From an uncultured Collinsella sp. (GTDB lineage Bacteria; Actinomycetota; Coriobacteriia; Coriobacteriales; Coriobacteriaceae), in the NCBI GenBank assembly GCA_902491765.1, contig CABUIY010000013.1:1-55688 (forward strand): a DNA stretch of 55,688 nt. The letters are read 5' to 3'. The position numbers and the translations under genes are program-made. This document shows, piece after piece, positions 8,439-23,343 of this stretch. The notes under the pieces are model-generated. The model worked only from the letters and a program-made list of their open reading frames with translations. It had not been told where the DNA came from and ran no database searches. Position 1 is the first letter of the stretch. Each line of letters starts with the position of its first letter.

Positions 8439-8501
8439 GCGCTCCAGCGGTAATCCGCTCTCATCTGTCATAGGGAAATCGGCGGCGTTTCCATTTAACG
8501 C

Positions 8502-8538
8502 AAAAGAGGCCGCTTCCTCTAGTAGGAAGCGGCCTCAG
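8502..8538 (-). terminator. terminator of the sigma/anti-sigma operon
   Basis: A perfect 12-bp stem GAGGCCGCTTCC/GGAAGCGGCCTC (8506-8517 with 8525-8536) starts a few bases after the anti-sigma stop codon and is followed on the minus strand by TTTTG. Confidence 0.85.
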
Positions 8539-8541
8539 ACC

Positions 8542-9618
8542 TTACGAATAGACGATAGTAAAGGACTCTTCCGTTTCGGTCTCTCCTGTTGACGTGCACC
8601 TCGTGCCCTCAAGCGTTACTGAGACCACTTGGTCGACATCAATCAACTTCGTTGGCACCCAGATGTTCTCTCCGCTATTGCGCGCATAAGAAAAATATAA
8701 GTTGAACACCCCTGCGTCGTCATCTTCGATAATCTGCTCAGATCCATCCTTGTAGCTGACGGTCAGTTTATTATCAACTGCTTCATAGCCCAAATCATCG
8801 ATGTGCGTCTGGATGGAAAACGGGCTGATCTCGAGAGGCGAGTCATCGGAGCGGAGTTCCTTTGTATCGACGTACGCTCCAACGCTAAACTCGGGCGTCG
8901 ATGCCTCGAACGGCTTCGCATCCTCGCCTTCGCCCTCGGTCCACGAGATATTCCAGGTGACCGCATGTTGAAAACCTCGCTCGCGATCCATAGAAGCAAA
9001 GTACATCGTGCCATTAATGACAGTATCGCTTGATGTGTCCTTATCAATGGTGCAGCGTGTGTCAGCCCATTCCTCGCCGAAGTTCATGCTGGGCGTGCCG
9101 ATGCCTTGTTCTTCTTCACCATAGAGAACAAGTTCGCCTGTCTCTGCTGCCGGCTTGTAGTAGTTAACGCCATTTGGATTGGACAACGTAAACGTCACGG
9201 CTCCGCAGCCGTTTTGGTCAATAGCCATCTCATGGATATCGAGCGTATAGCCGTTGCCCTCTACGGACAGATTAACCTCCTGTTCTGCACCCTCCAGGCT
9301 TTGGGGCGCGATGCCATCACCAAACTCTCTGGTGTAGGTGTATTTAGTCCCCGATGAGCCACCGTTGGTCCAGGTGATGGAATCCCCGTTGCCGTGGTTT
9401 CCCCAGGCTGAGGCAAAATATCTGGAATTGACAACGGCGTAGGCGACCCCTCCGGTCGCCAGCACTCCGACAAGACATCCAACAACGGCAACATAAAGAG
9501 GCTTCGCGTGGCCCTTTCGATGAAGCGGCTTTCCAGCCGCAGCATCAATAACACGGTCGGCAAGATCGCTATCGGCTTGGATGGACTCGAAGGCCTGCTT
9601 GATTTGATTGGATTTCAC
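8542..9618 (-). CDS. membrane-anchored anti-sigma factor (DUF4179-like)
   Basis: Probable negative regulator of the ECF sigma factor encoded just upstream. The 358-residue protein has a cytoplasmic N-terminus of about 40 residues (MKSNQIKQAFESIQADSDLA), one membrane span at about 41-63, and a large extracytoplasmic domain rich in Gly, Thr and acidic residues with no enzymatic motif I recognise. This layout matches DUF4179-type proteins paired with sigma-70 ECF factors in Bacillota and Actinomycetota. Its start overlaps the sigma gene by 50 nt, so translation is coupled. The inducing signal is unknown. The assignment as anti-sigma rests on topology and context rather than on a zinc-finger motif. 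Confidence 0.75.
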   Translation of the reverse strand: MKSNQIKQAFESIQADSDLADRVIDAAAGKPLHRKGHAKPLYVAVVGCLVGVLATGGVAYAVVNSRYFASAWGNHGNGDSITWTNGGSSGTKYTYTREFGDGIAPQSLEGAEQEVNLSVEGNGYTLDIHEMAIDQNGCGAVTFTLSNPNGVNYYKPAAETGELVLYGEEEQGIGTPSMNFGEEWADTRCTIDKDTSSDTVINGTMYFASMDRERGFQHAVTWNISWTEGEGEDAKPFEASTPEFSVGAYVDTKELRSDDSPLEISPFSIQTHIDDLGYEAVDNKLTVSYKDGSEQIIEDDDAGVFNLYFSYARNSGENIWVPTKLIDVDQVVSVTLEGTRCTSTGETETEESFTIVYS

Positions 9619-10087
9619 GGTCGCCCTCCTCTAGGATGAATTTGAGCTTCGATCGACCACGAGCTAAACGCGTTCGAACGGTCGCGGCTGGCACATGCAG
9701 TAACTCGGCAATCTCTGAGGTCGAAAAGCCCAGATAGTAATAGAGCACGATGGGAACACGGAATCGCTCCGGAAGTCGCATAACGTCTGACAAGACCGCC
9801 TTGGTCTCATCCTGCGCCGCCGAAAGCGAATCGGTCAGACTTTCAATATCCTCCACGCGTCTCCACGGCTTTCGAAAGAGAGATTTGCATTCATTGATCG
9901 TGACCCGGATAAGCCATCGACGAAGATGCTCCCAGCTTTCAAAATGCGTATCGCTTTTGAGCAACTTAAGAAAGACGTCTTGTGCAACATCGTCGGCATC
10001 GGCGCGATCGCGCAGGTACGTCAATGCGATTCGAAACACGACATCCCGGTGATCTTCGACCGCCTGTCTAAAAGCTTGTTCTTCCAT
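9569..10087 (-). CDS. ECF-type RNA polymerase sigma factor
   Basis: Redirects RNA polymerase to stress or envelope-response promoters. The 172-residue protein has only regions 2 and 4: DADDVAQDVFLKLL (region 2) followed by RRWLIRVTINECKSL, and STSEIAELLHVPAATVRTRLARGRSKL (region 4 helix-turn-helix). The ATG at 10087 lies 7 nt after GGGAGG; the GTG two codons earlier would abut the ribosome site. A well-placed TGAAAC/CGTA promoter upstream suggests autoregulation. Sigma and anti-sigma genes form a two-gene unit inserted between rpoC and rpsL and bounded by repeats A1/D1 and A2/D3. Confidence 0.92.
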   Translation of the reverse strand: MEEQAFRQAVEDHRDVVFRIALTYLRDRADADDVAQDVFLKLLKSDTHFESWEHLRRWLIRVTINECKSLFRKPWRRVEDIESLTDSLSAAQDETKAVLSDVMRLPERFRVPIVLYYYLGFSTSEIAELLHVPAATVRTRLARGRSKLKFILEEGDREIQSNQAGLRVHPSR

Positions 10088-10130
10088 AATCACCTCCCGG
10101 TGACGTTAATGATTCTTGATGAGGCCCTCA

Positions 10131-10164
10131 CCATAGATACGCTCTTGCCGGACGAAATGTTTCA
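10131..10164 (-). promoter_or_regulatory. ECF-type autoregulatory promoter
   Basis: On the minus strand TGAAAC (10164-10159) is followed after 17 bp by CGTATC (from 10141), matching the -35/-10 pattern of the SigW/SigX/SigV group (TGAAAC, 16-17 bp, CGTA). It is about 45 bp before the sigma start codon, so the sigma factor probably drives its own operon. Confidence 0.65.
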
Positions 10165-10171
10165 AATTCAA

Positions 10172-10213
10172 GCAGGAAAAACCTACCAAATTAAACCTGT
10201 CCCTTATTGGCAA
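10172..10213 (-). repeat. GGGACAGG dispersed repeat D3
   Basis: On the minus strand the sequence TGCCAATAAGGGACAGG continues with TTTAATTTGG, a diverged copy of D1 in the opposite orientation. D1 and D3 therefore form an inverted pair around the sigma/anti-sigma operon. It ends 8 bp upstream of the ECF -35 element. Confidence 0.65.
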
Positions 10214-10402
10214 AAGGAATCCCCTTCTGTGCGCGGGGGCAGTTTCCCGGAACGGGCCGCCCGCTGTTTAAGTTTGCTGCTCTACAGTCCTGCGCAAGAC
10301 GGAAAGCACATTAAGTGCTTTCCTTTGCGTGCGGAACTCGCGACAAACTTAAACAGCGGGCGGCCCGTTCCGGGAATCCGACGTGCTCGTCGGGGCAACG
10401 TT
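10212..10402. repeat. long hairpin repeat A2 (191 bp)
   Basis: Second copy of the A1 unit in the same orientation, with a perfect 33-bp stem (10244-10276 with 10344-10376) and an identical central region. Relative to A1, the left arm reads GGAACGGGCCGCC in place of GGTCCGGGCGGCC, and the right arm carries the exact complement of each change. It occupies most of the gap between the sigma promoter and the rpoC terminator. Confidence 0.85.
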
Positions 10403-10409
10403 CCTCACC

Positions 10410-10446
10410 AAAAAAGACCCGCTCCCCTGTTGGGAAGCGGGTCTTT
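10410..10446 (-). terminator. terminator of rpoBC
   Basis: The hairpin AAAGACCCGCTTCCC/GGGAGCGGGTCTTT (minus-strand reading, with a short mismatch near the loop) is followed by TTTTTTGG and lies 27 bp after the rpoC stop codon. It separates rpoBC from repeat A2 and the sigma module. Confidence 0.9.
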
Positions 10447-10472
10447 GGAAGGGCGGTTAACGTACCAGGAAA

Positions 10473-14948
<4,476 letters not shown>

Positions 14949-14954
14949 AGTCAA

Positions 14955-18446
<3,492 letters not shown>

Positions 18447-18519
18447 CAGGTTTTTCCTCCTTCACGGAAATGCTCGGTGGGTTGGCGAGGCATAGCTTCG
18501 CCAGTTATCGCAACCTAAT

Positions 18520-18547
18520 AGTTTATCAGGTACCGACCGTTGGGCAA
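18520..18547 (-). promoter_or_regulatory. candidate rpoB promoter
   Basis: Minus-strand TTGCCC (18547-18542), 16 bp, TAAACT (18525-18520) gives a plausible sigma-70 type promoter about 75 bp before the rpoB start. The match is moderate, and other arrangements in this AT-richer gap are possible. Confidence 0.4.
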
Positions 18548-18624
18548 GAAAAGCCTTGACGCGATTGAGTTTTTGGAGTAGCAAAGTTTTTCGACAGAAA
18601 ACACGCAGGTAGATGTATGTGTAT

Positions 18625-18638
18625 CGAACATCTGTTCA
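18625..18638. promoter_or_regulatory. LexA-like dyad CGAACATCTGTTCA
   Basis: GAAC-N4-GTTC resembles the Gram-positive SOS box (CGAAC-N4-GTTCG). It lies between the galU terminator and the rpoB promoter candidate, about 180 bp from rpoB, and overlaps a second dyad CTGTTC/GTGAACAG. No SOS gene is adjacent, so its function is doubtful. Confidence 0.3.
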
Positions 18639-18680
18639 TATATTTTCTGTGAACAGAGAGCCGGCAATCGCAGCTCTTAT

Positions 18681-18712
18681 AAAAAAGGGCGCGAACCGAG
18701 GTCCGCGCCCGT
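18681..18712 (-). terminator. terminator of galU
   Basis: GGGCGCGGACC/GGTTCGCGCCC (minus strand, one wobble pair) followed by TTTTTTAT, 21 bp after the galU stop. It separates galU from rpoBC. Confidence 0.9.
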
Positions 18713-18732
18713 AAATGTCGATGCCCGAAGGC

Positions 18733-19641
18733 TTACTTGCGCATCAAGCCGCCGCGCTCGTCGATGGCGTCCCAGAAGGCGCCGGCAAAGCGAGGATCGC
18801 TTGCAGCCATGAGGGCGTTGGTGGCCATCCAGCCAGACGGGGTGCCGGTATCGTAGCCCGAGAGCGGGTCGATGACGACAGCGTACATGGCCTCGCGATC
18901 GAGCGAGCGGGCCATGGCGTCGGTGAGCTGGATCTCGCCGCCCTTGCCGGCCTGCTGATCGGCGAGCAGGTCCATGACCAGCGGGCTCAGCAGGTAGCGA
19001 CCGACGATGTACAGGTTGGACGGAGCCGCCTCGGGAGCGGGCTTCTCGACCAGACCGCCGATGCGCCAAACGGCACCGGGCTCGTCGTCGGCAGCATTCT
19101 CGAAGCCCTCGAGAGAGCCCACGCGATCGCCGGCGATGACGCCATAGCGGCTGACTTCCTCGGGAGCGCACGCGGCAACGGCGATAACCGAAGCGCCACC
19201 GTGCTCCTTGGAGACGGCGAGCATCTTGTCGCAGATGTCACGGTTGGGCACAACGTAGTCGCCCAGAAGAACCAGGAAGTTCTCCCCCGCCACGGCGTCG
19301 GCAGCAGAGCGGATAGCATGGCCGAGGCCCTTGGGCTCGTACTGATAACGGAAGTCGACCGGCATACCGCCCGCATGGGCGACGGCGTCGGCGTAGGCGT
19401 CCTTACCGCGCTCGCGCAGCAGATTCTCGAGCGAGCGATCGGGCTGGAAGTAGCTCAGCAGCTCGGGCTTACCGGGAGAGGTAACGATGATGGCGTCATC
19501 GACCTCCTCGGGGTCGAGCGCCTCCTCGACGACATACTGAATGACCGGCTTGTCGAGCACCGGCAGCATCTCTTTGGGCGTGCACTTGGTGCCAGGCAGA
19601 AAACGCGTGCCAAGACCGGCGGCGGGGATGATTGCCTTCAT
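18733..19641 (-). CDS. galU: UTP--glucose-1-phosphate uridylyltransferase
   Basis: Makes UDP-glucose from UTP and glucose-1-phosphate for cell-wall glycans, exopolysaccharide and galactose metabolism. The 302-residue protein starts MKAIIPAAGLGTRFLPGTKC, with the nucleotide-binding GLGTRFLP loop, KEMLPVLDKPVIQYVVEEA, and the later GLGHAIRSA and VEKP motifs. The ATG at 19641 is 12 nt after AGGA; the in-frame TTG at 19650 is too close. It sits between rplJL and rpoBC, closed by its own terminator, so it interrupts the ancestral rplJL-rpoBC linkage. Confidence 0.95.
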   Translation of the reverse strand: MKAIIPAAGLGTRFLPGTKCTPKEMLPVLDKPVIQYVVEEALDPEEVDDAIIVTSPGKPELLSYFQPDRSLENLLRERGKDAYADAVAHAGGMPVDFRYQYEPKGLGHAIRSAADAVAGENFLVLLGDYVVPNRDICDKMLAVSKEHGGASVIAVAACAPEEVSRYGVIAGDRVGSLEGFENAADDEPGAVWRIGGLVEKPAPEAAPSNLYIVGRYLLSPLVMDLLADQQAGKGGEIQLTDAMARSLDREAMYAVVIDPLSGYDTGTPSGWMATNALMAASDPRFAGAFWDAIDERGGLMRK

Positions 19642-19889
19642 GTTATTCAAAGATCCTTTCGCAGGCGCAGAATGCGCCCTGTGCGTGCGGCACGGCGGCC
19701 GCAGACCAAATTGCGATACCGAAGTATCTTACCGCCGGAGACATACGTCGCCGTAAGGCAAACGCAATTCTTCAGCAGGTCAACGCAAATTATTGCTCGA
19801 ATGGTGCAATTTTACGCCCCAGCGGTAACGGGAATGGCACGGCGAAGACAACGATGCTCTGCGTGCGGAGCAATGGGAATGAGGAGCCA
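19642..19889. other. intergenic galU/rplL gap, no gene seen
   Basis: Between the galU start and the rplL terminator no open frame with a ribosome site is visible. The stretch presumably holds the galU promoter; TTGACC on the minus strand near 19781 is a possible -35 element without a convincing -10 partner. Confidence 0.4.
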
Positions 19890-19925
19890 AAAAAAGACGG
19901 GGCTCGCATAGCGAGCCCCGTCTGT
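19889..19925 (-). terminator. terminator of rplJL
   Basis: A near-perfect stem AGACGGGGCTCGC/GCGAGCCCCGTCT with a four-base loop, followed on the minus strand by TTTTTTTGG. It is a strong intrinsic terminator about 25 bp after rplL, so rplJL and rpoBC are separate transcripts at least in part. Confidence 0.92.
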
Positions 19926-19950
19926 AAAGAAATCTGGCGAGAAAGCCTGA

Positions 19951-20328
19951 TTACTTGAGGGTGACAGCAGCGCCAGCAGCCTCGAGCTTCTCCTTGGCAG
20001 CCTCGGCGTCCTCCTTCTTGGCACCCTCGAGAACAGCCTTGGGAGCGCCCTCGACGACCTCCTTGGCCTCCTTCAGGCCAAGGTTGGTGAGCTCACGGAC
20101 GGCCTTGATGACCTGGATCTTGTTGTCGCCGAAGCCCTCGAGCACGACGTCAAACTCGGTCTTCTCCTCGGCCTCAGCAGCGCCAGCAGCGGGAGCGGCG
20201 ACAACGGCAGCAGGAGCAGCGGCGGAAACGCCAAAGGTGTCCTCGATAGCCTTAACGAGCTCGGAAGCCTCGAGAAGGGTCATTTCCTTAAGAGCATCGA
20301 TGATCTCATCGGTGGTAAGCTTAGCCAT
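19951..20328 (-). CDS. rplL: 50S ribosomal protein L7/L12
   Basis: Stalk protein that recruits translational GTPases. The 125-residue product has the N-terminal dimerisation helix (MAKLTTDEIIDALKEMTLLE), an Ala/Pro hinge near 46-58, and the C-terminal domain with GDNKIQVIKAVRELTNLGLKEAKEVV. The ATG at 20328 follows AAGGACTT; the longer open frame to 20361 has no ribosome site. It lies about 100 bp after rplJ under the L10 leader, with a strong terminator downstream. Confidence 0.97.
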   Translation of the reverse strand: MAKLTTDEIIDALKEMTLLEASELVKAIEDTFGVSAAAPAAVVAAPAAGAAEAEEKTEFDVVLEGFGDNKIQVIKAVRELTNLGLKEAKEVVEGAPKAVLEGAKKEDAEAAKEKLEAAGAAVTLK

Positions 20329-20430
20329 TTCTAAGTCCTTTCGGTTTCCGTGCGGATGCACGGAGATCAGTTAAAACACGGCGCGAATGCGCCAGGGGTG
20401 CGGCGTTGCCGCCGCGAGTGAAAACAGCGA

Positions 20431-20952
20431 CTAGGCTGCCTTCTGCTCGGAGACCTGCTGGATCGAACGAGCGAGACCAGAGGAAACGCCGTTGACGCAG
20501 ACAGCGATGTCGCGAGCGAAACCGGAGATGAGACCGGCGATCTGGCCGAGAAGCTGATCCTTGGTGGGCAGCTCGGCGATAGCCTTAACATCATCAGCGG
20601 AAACGGCCTTGCCGTCGGAGATACCGCCCTTGATCTCAAGGACGCCCTTGGACTTAGCGGAGAAGTCCTTAAGGGCCTTAGCGGCCTCGACCGGCTCGGA
20701 CTCGTAGAACACATAAGCGACGGGGCCGGCGAGGATCTCGTCGAGCTCGGGCTGCTCCTGGTTCTTGAGAGCGATCTTGACCAGGTTGTTCTTGTAGACC
20801 TTCATCTCGGCGCCGCACTCGCGAAGCTGATGACGCAGCTCCTGAGCCTGCTTAACCGTCAGACCGTTGTAGTTGACGACGAACAGACCGGCGTTCTCGG
20901 CGATACGGGACTCGATCTCTGCAACCTTGTCGATTTTGTACTGCTGGGGCAT
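20431..20952 (-). CDS. rplJ: 50S ribosomal protein L10
   Basis: Anchors L7/L12 dimers at the base of the ribosomal stalk. The 173-residue protein has the family start KIDKVAEIESRIAENAGLFVVNYNGLTV, the RNA-binding core LRHQLRECGAEMKVYKNNLVKIAL and a C-terminal helix for L7/L12. The ATG is 8 nt after GGAGG. It is preceded by a canonical L10 leader, through which L10-L12 is expected to repress its own synthesis. Confidence 0.97.
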   Translation of the reverse strand: MPQQYKIDKVAEIESRIAENAGLFVVNYNGLTVKQAQELRHQLRECGAEMKVYKNNLVKIALKNQEQPELDEILAGPVAYVFYESEPVEAAKALKDFSAKSKGVLEIKGGISDGKAVSADDVKAIAELPTKDQLLGQIAGLISGFARDIAVCVNGVSSGLARSIQQVSEQKAA

Positions 20953-21009
20953 GAATTACACCTCCTCGAATTCTTTCCGGGCACGGTCCGCCACAAGGAC
21001 GTGACGGGG

Positions 21010-21165
21010 GCATGTCCAAAAAGAAAGCCCCCGCGCTGCATGAGCGACGGGGGCGAGAAGACATATCTACTCGACCACCTCGGCTGGCGGGAAGTCCCAT
21101 TAAGCTCGCGGGTAAGACCCGTTTGCGCCGGCTGTCTCTGGCAGCGGATTCGTGCGTGAACCGAA
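21010..21165 (-). ncRNA. L10 leader (cis-regulatory RNA of rplJL)
   Basis: Reading the minus strand, the segment contains a CCAGAGACAGCCGG block, CTTACCCGCGAGCTTAATGG followed by GACTTCCCGCCAGCCGAGG, and a 3' hairpin GCCCCCG/CGGGGGC followed by TTTCTTTTT (21054-21017). This is the arrangement of the ribosomal protein L10 leader, where L10-L12 binds a kink-turn region. The terminator-like hairpin at the 3' end suggests control by attenuation. Confidence 0.8.
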
Positions 21166-21185
21166 AGTATTATGGCGGGGACCCC

Positions 21186-21405
21186 GGCGTCGGTCAACGG
21201 CAACCCTGGCTGCACACAATTCCACCATCTCGGTCGCGCCGCCAAAGGCCAGGCGCAAGCTTTTCGCTCGGTCAGGTCCTGGGCTCGCACGAAGAGCACA
21301 TTTAGTGCTCTTCGGCTCGTGCGGAATCTACGAAAAGCTTGCGCCTGGCCTTTGGCGGCGCGACCTGTGTTGACTTTGGGACAGCCAGGGTTGCCGTTGG
21401 CCGGC
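21186..21405. repeat. long hairpin repeat A3 (related to A1/A2)
   Basis: A perfect 35-bp stem (21232-21266 with 21331-21365) is extended by outer arms GGCAACCCTGGCTG (21199-21212) and CAGCCAGGGTTGCC (21382-21395). The core keeps features of A1/A2: TCCTG, AGCACATT with AGTGCT, and CGTGCGGAA. The stem arms are entirely different in sequence. It lies between the L10 leader and the aminotransferase gene; the rest of this gap shows nothing else. Confidence 0.75.
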
Positions 21406-21459
21406 GCGCCCCACTCATAATGCTTGGGTCGGTGGGCTGATGTGTTGCGTCCCTGAGGA

Positions 21460-22596
21460 CTATAAGGTCGAAATGAAGGTGGACAGGCGGTGGAGGCCTT
21501 CGTCTAGGTCTTTGTCGGAGACGCAGTAGCTTAGGCGGATGTGGCCTTCGGTGCCGAAACAGTCTCCCGGGACTAGGGCTACGTTTGCTTCTTTGATGGC
21601 TTTGATGCAGAAGTCTTCGCTTGTCAGGCCGAATTGTTTGATGCTGGGGAAGGCGTAGAAGGCTCCTGCGGGCTCTACTACGTCGAGGCCCATGGCGTCT
21701 AAGGCTGCGAGTACGCGTTCGCGGCGGGCTCGGTAGACTTCGAGCATGGGGGTGGGGTCGACGGTGAGGGCTCGGGCTGCGGCGTCCATTTCGAAGGAGA
21801 CGGCGCTCGATACTAGGTATTGGTGGGCCTTTGCGATCTCGGCGATGACGGGGGCTGCTGCCGCGAGCCAGCCCAAACGCCAGCCGGTCATAGCCCATGG
21901 CTTGGAGAAGCTCTCGATGACCACCGTCTGCTCGCGTAGCTCCGGGTGGCGCTGGGCAAAGCGCTCGTAGCCGTCCACGTAGACCAGGCGGTTATATACG
22001 TCGTCGCAGATTACGTAGATGCCCGCCTGGTCTGCTACGCGCGCCACGGCGTCGAGCGATGCCGCGTCGAGGATGCAGCCCGTAGGATTGTTGGGCGTGC
22101 AGATGACGATGGCCTTGGTCGCCGGCGTCACGCAAGCACGAAGCGCATCCTCGTCAATCTGGAATTGCGCAGGCTCCGTATCCAAAAAGACCGCTTTGGC
22201 GTGATTGGCCACGACGATGCTCTCGTACAGGCCAAAGGCCGGCGTGGGGATGATGACCTCGTCGCCGGGGTTGAGCATAGCCATGAATGCTGCCGACAGG
22301 GCCTCGGTCGCACCGTCGGTCAGAATGACCTCGTCCGCCGAAAACGTAAGGCCCGCATCCCCCATGTAGGCAGATAACGCCTCACGCAGGGCGGGGCGAC
22401 CGTTGTTGGGCGGATAGTGCGTGTCACCGCGGTCCAGTGCGGCGGTCACCTCGGCGCTAATCACATCGGGCGTGGGAAAATCGGGCTCGCCAAGCGCAAG
22501 CGCGATGCACCCCGGGTGCTGGGCGGCGAGCGCGTTAATCCGGCGGATGCCGGAGGGCTTGAGCGTGGCAAGCGAGGTATTCATGGGCAGACGCAT
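21460..22596 (-). CDS. PLP-dependent aminotransferase, class I/II
   Basis: Fold-type I aminotransferase of the aspartate/aromatic aminotransferase group, transferring an amino group between an amino acid and a 2-oxo acid in the cytoplasm. Features along the 378 residues: LGEPDFPTPD (substrate side), YPPNNGRPALREAL, NNPTG at 169-173, CDDVYNRLVY, the PLP lysine in SFSKPWAMTGWRLGW (Lys232), and the C-terminal Arg in GHIRLSYC. The ATG follows AAGGAA. It is a lone gene, divergent from 22690. The substrate cannot be fixed from sequence; aspartate, alanine or aromatic amino acids are all possible. Confidence 0.88.
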   Translation of the reverse strand: MRLPMNTSLATLKPSGIRRINALAAQHPGCIALALGEPDFPTPDVISAEVTAALDRGDTHYPPNNGRPALREALSAYMGDAGLTFSADEVILTDGATEALSAAFMAMLNPGDEVIIPTPAFGLYESIVVANHAKAVFLDTEPAQFQIDEDALRACVTPATKAIVICTPNNPTGCILDAASLDAVARVADQAGIYVICDDVYNRLVYVDGYERFAQRHPELREQTVVIESFSKPWAMTGWRLGWLAAAAPVIAEIAKAHQYLVSSAVSFEMDAAARALTVDPTPMLEVYRARRERVLAALDAMGLDVVEPAGAFYAFPSIKQFGLTSEDFCIKAIKEANVALVPGDCFGTEGHIRLSYCVSDKDLDEGLHRLSTFISTL

Positions 22597-22689
22597 GGCG
22601 TTCCTTTCGTAAGGGTTGCACTAGGATAGCGCGGCGGGGCGCCGCCAGACGGTGTAACCTAAACGGAAACCAACCGGAAAGGAGGCGGC

Positions 22690-23343
22690 ATGGAGACGAC
22701 CGCGCGCGGCGATGTACCAAAAACGTTGCAAACCATTGCGTATATCAGCATTCCCGATAGCGCCGATCTTGAGTTTTTGCTTTGGGACCTGCAGGATGCC
22801 ATCGCCGCCTATGCTCAGCTTTCTGGCACCGCGCTCCCCCGCCCGGTCGATTTGGGGGTGGATGATGCCGGTGCAGTCGATGGCATAGTGCTCGCTGTTG
22901 ATGATGCACTTGATGATGAGGCCATGATCGCTGTCGAGCAGATACTCGATCGCTTTGGCGGTACGGGAACGCGTGTCTATGCCGTGATTCGAGCCGCACA
23001 AGAGGGCGCTGAACAGGCGCGTGGGGCCGCCGTTCGTCTGCACAAGGCATGCGAACGCCAGGCCCAATTGTGGTGTGGCGGCGTTGTCATCTGCGCCGGC
23101 AGCGGCATTGCGGCGCTTCGTCGCTCCCCGCGCATGGGACTCTTGCGACGACCGTTTTCGGAGGCCATGGACAAGCTCGTGGGCGCCATTCGCATGGGGT
23201 GTTCCGTCGAACACGCGCAGAAGCTCGGTGGCGCAGCAACGGGCGGCGCCGACACCGACGGCATGGTACGCGCCGAGCCTGCACTGCCCACACCGATCTG
23301 GCACTCCGTTATGAGACGTCTTGCCAAACACTCAAACTGCTAA
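22690..23343 (+). CDS. conserved hypothetical protein
   Basis: I do not recognise a named family with confidence. The 217-residue protein starts at an ATG 6 nt after AAAGGAGG. It is alpha/beta-like, with an acidic middle (GIVLAVDDALDDEAMIAVEQIL), a strand-loop CGGVVICAGSGIAAL, and a basic SPRMGLLRRPFSEAMDKLVGAI segment; the latter resembles the C-terminal part of flavodoxin-like FMN reductases, which is a guess. There is no signal peptide or membrane span. It converges on the glycosylase gene with overlapping stop codons. Confidence 0.7.
   Translation: METTARGDVPKTLQTIAYISIPDSADLEFLLWDLQDAIAAYAQLSGTALPRPVDLGVDDAGAVDGIVLAVDDALDDEAMIAVEQILDRFGGTGTRVYAVIRAAQEGAEQARGAAVRLHKACERQAQLWCGGVVICAGSGIAALRRSPRMGLLRRPFSEAMDKLVGAIRMGCSVEHAQKLGGAATGGADTDGMVRAEPALPTPIWHSVMRRLAKHSNC

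Noticed and set aside
8265..8592. Short open frames running through repeats A1 and D1
   Set aside because: They read through long perfect hairpins, differ between A1 and A2 at the protein level, and lack starts with ribosome sites.
21010..21054. Plain transcription terminator upstream of rplJ
   Set aside because: The hairpin alone looks like a terminator, but the upstream sequence matches the L10 leader and the hairpin lies between that leader and rplJ, so attenuation fits better.
23340..23343. Possible frameshift joining the 22690 gene and the glycosylase
   Set aside because: The genes are convergent and merely share overlapping stop codons.
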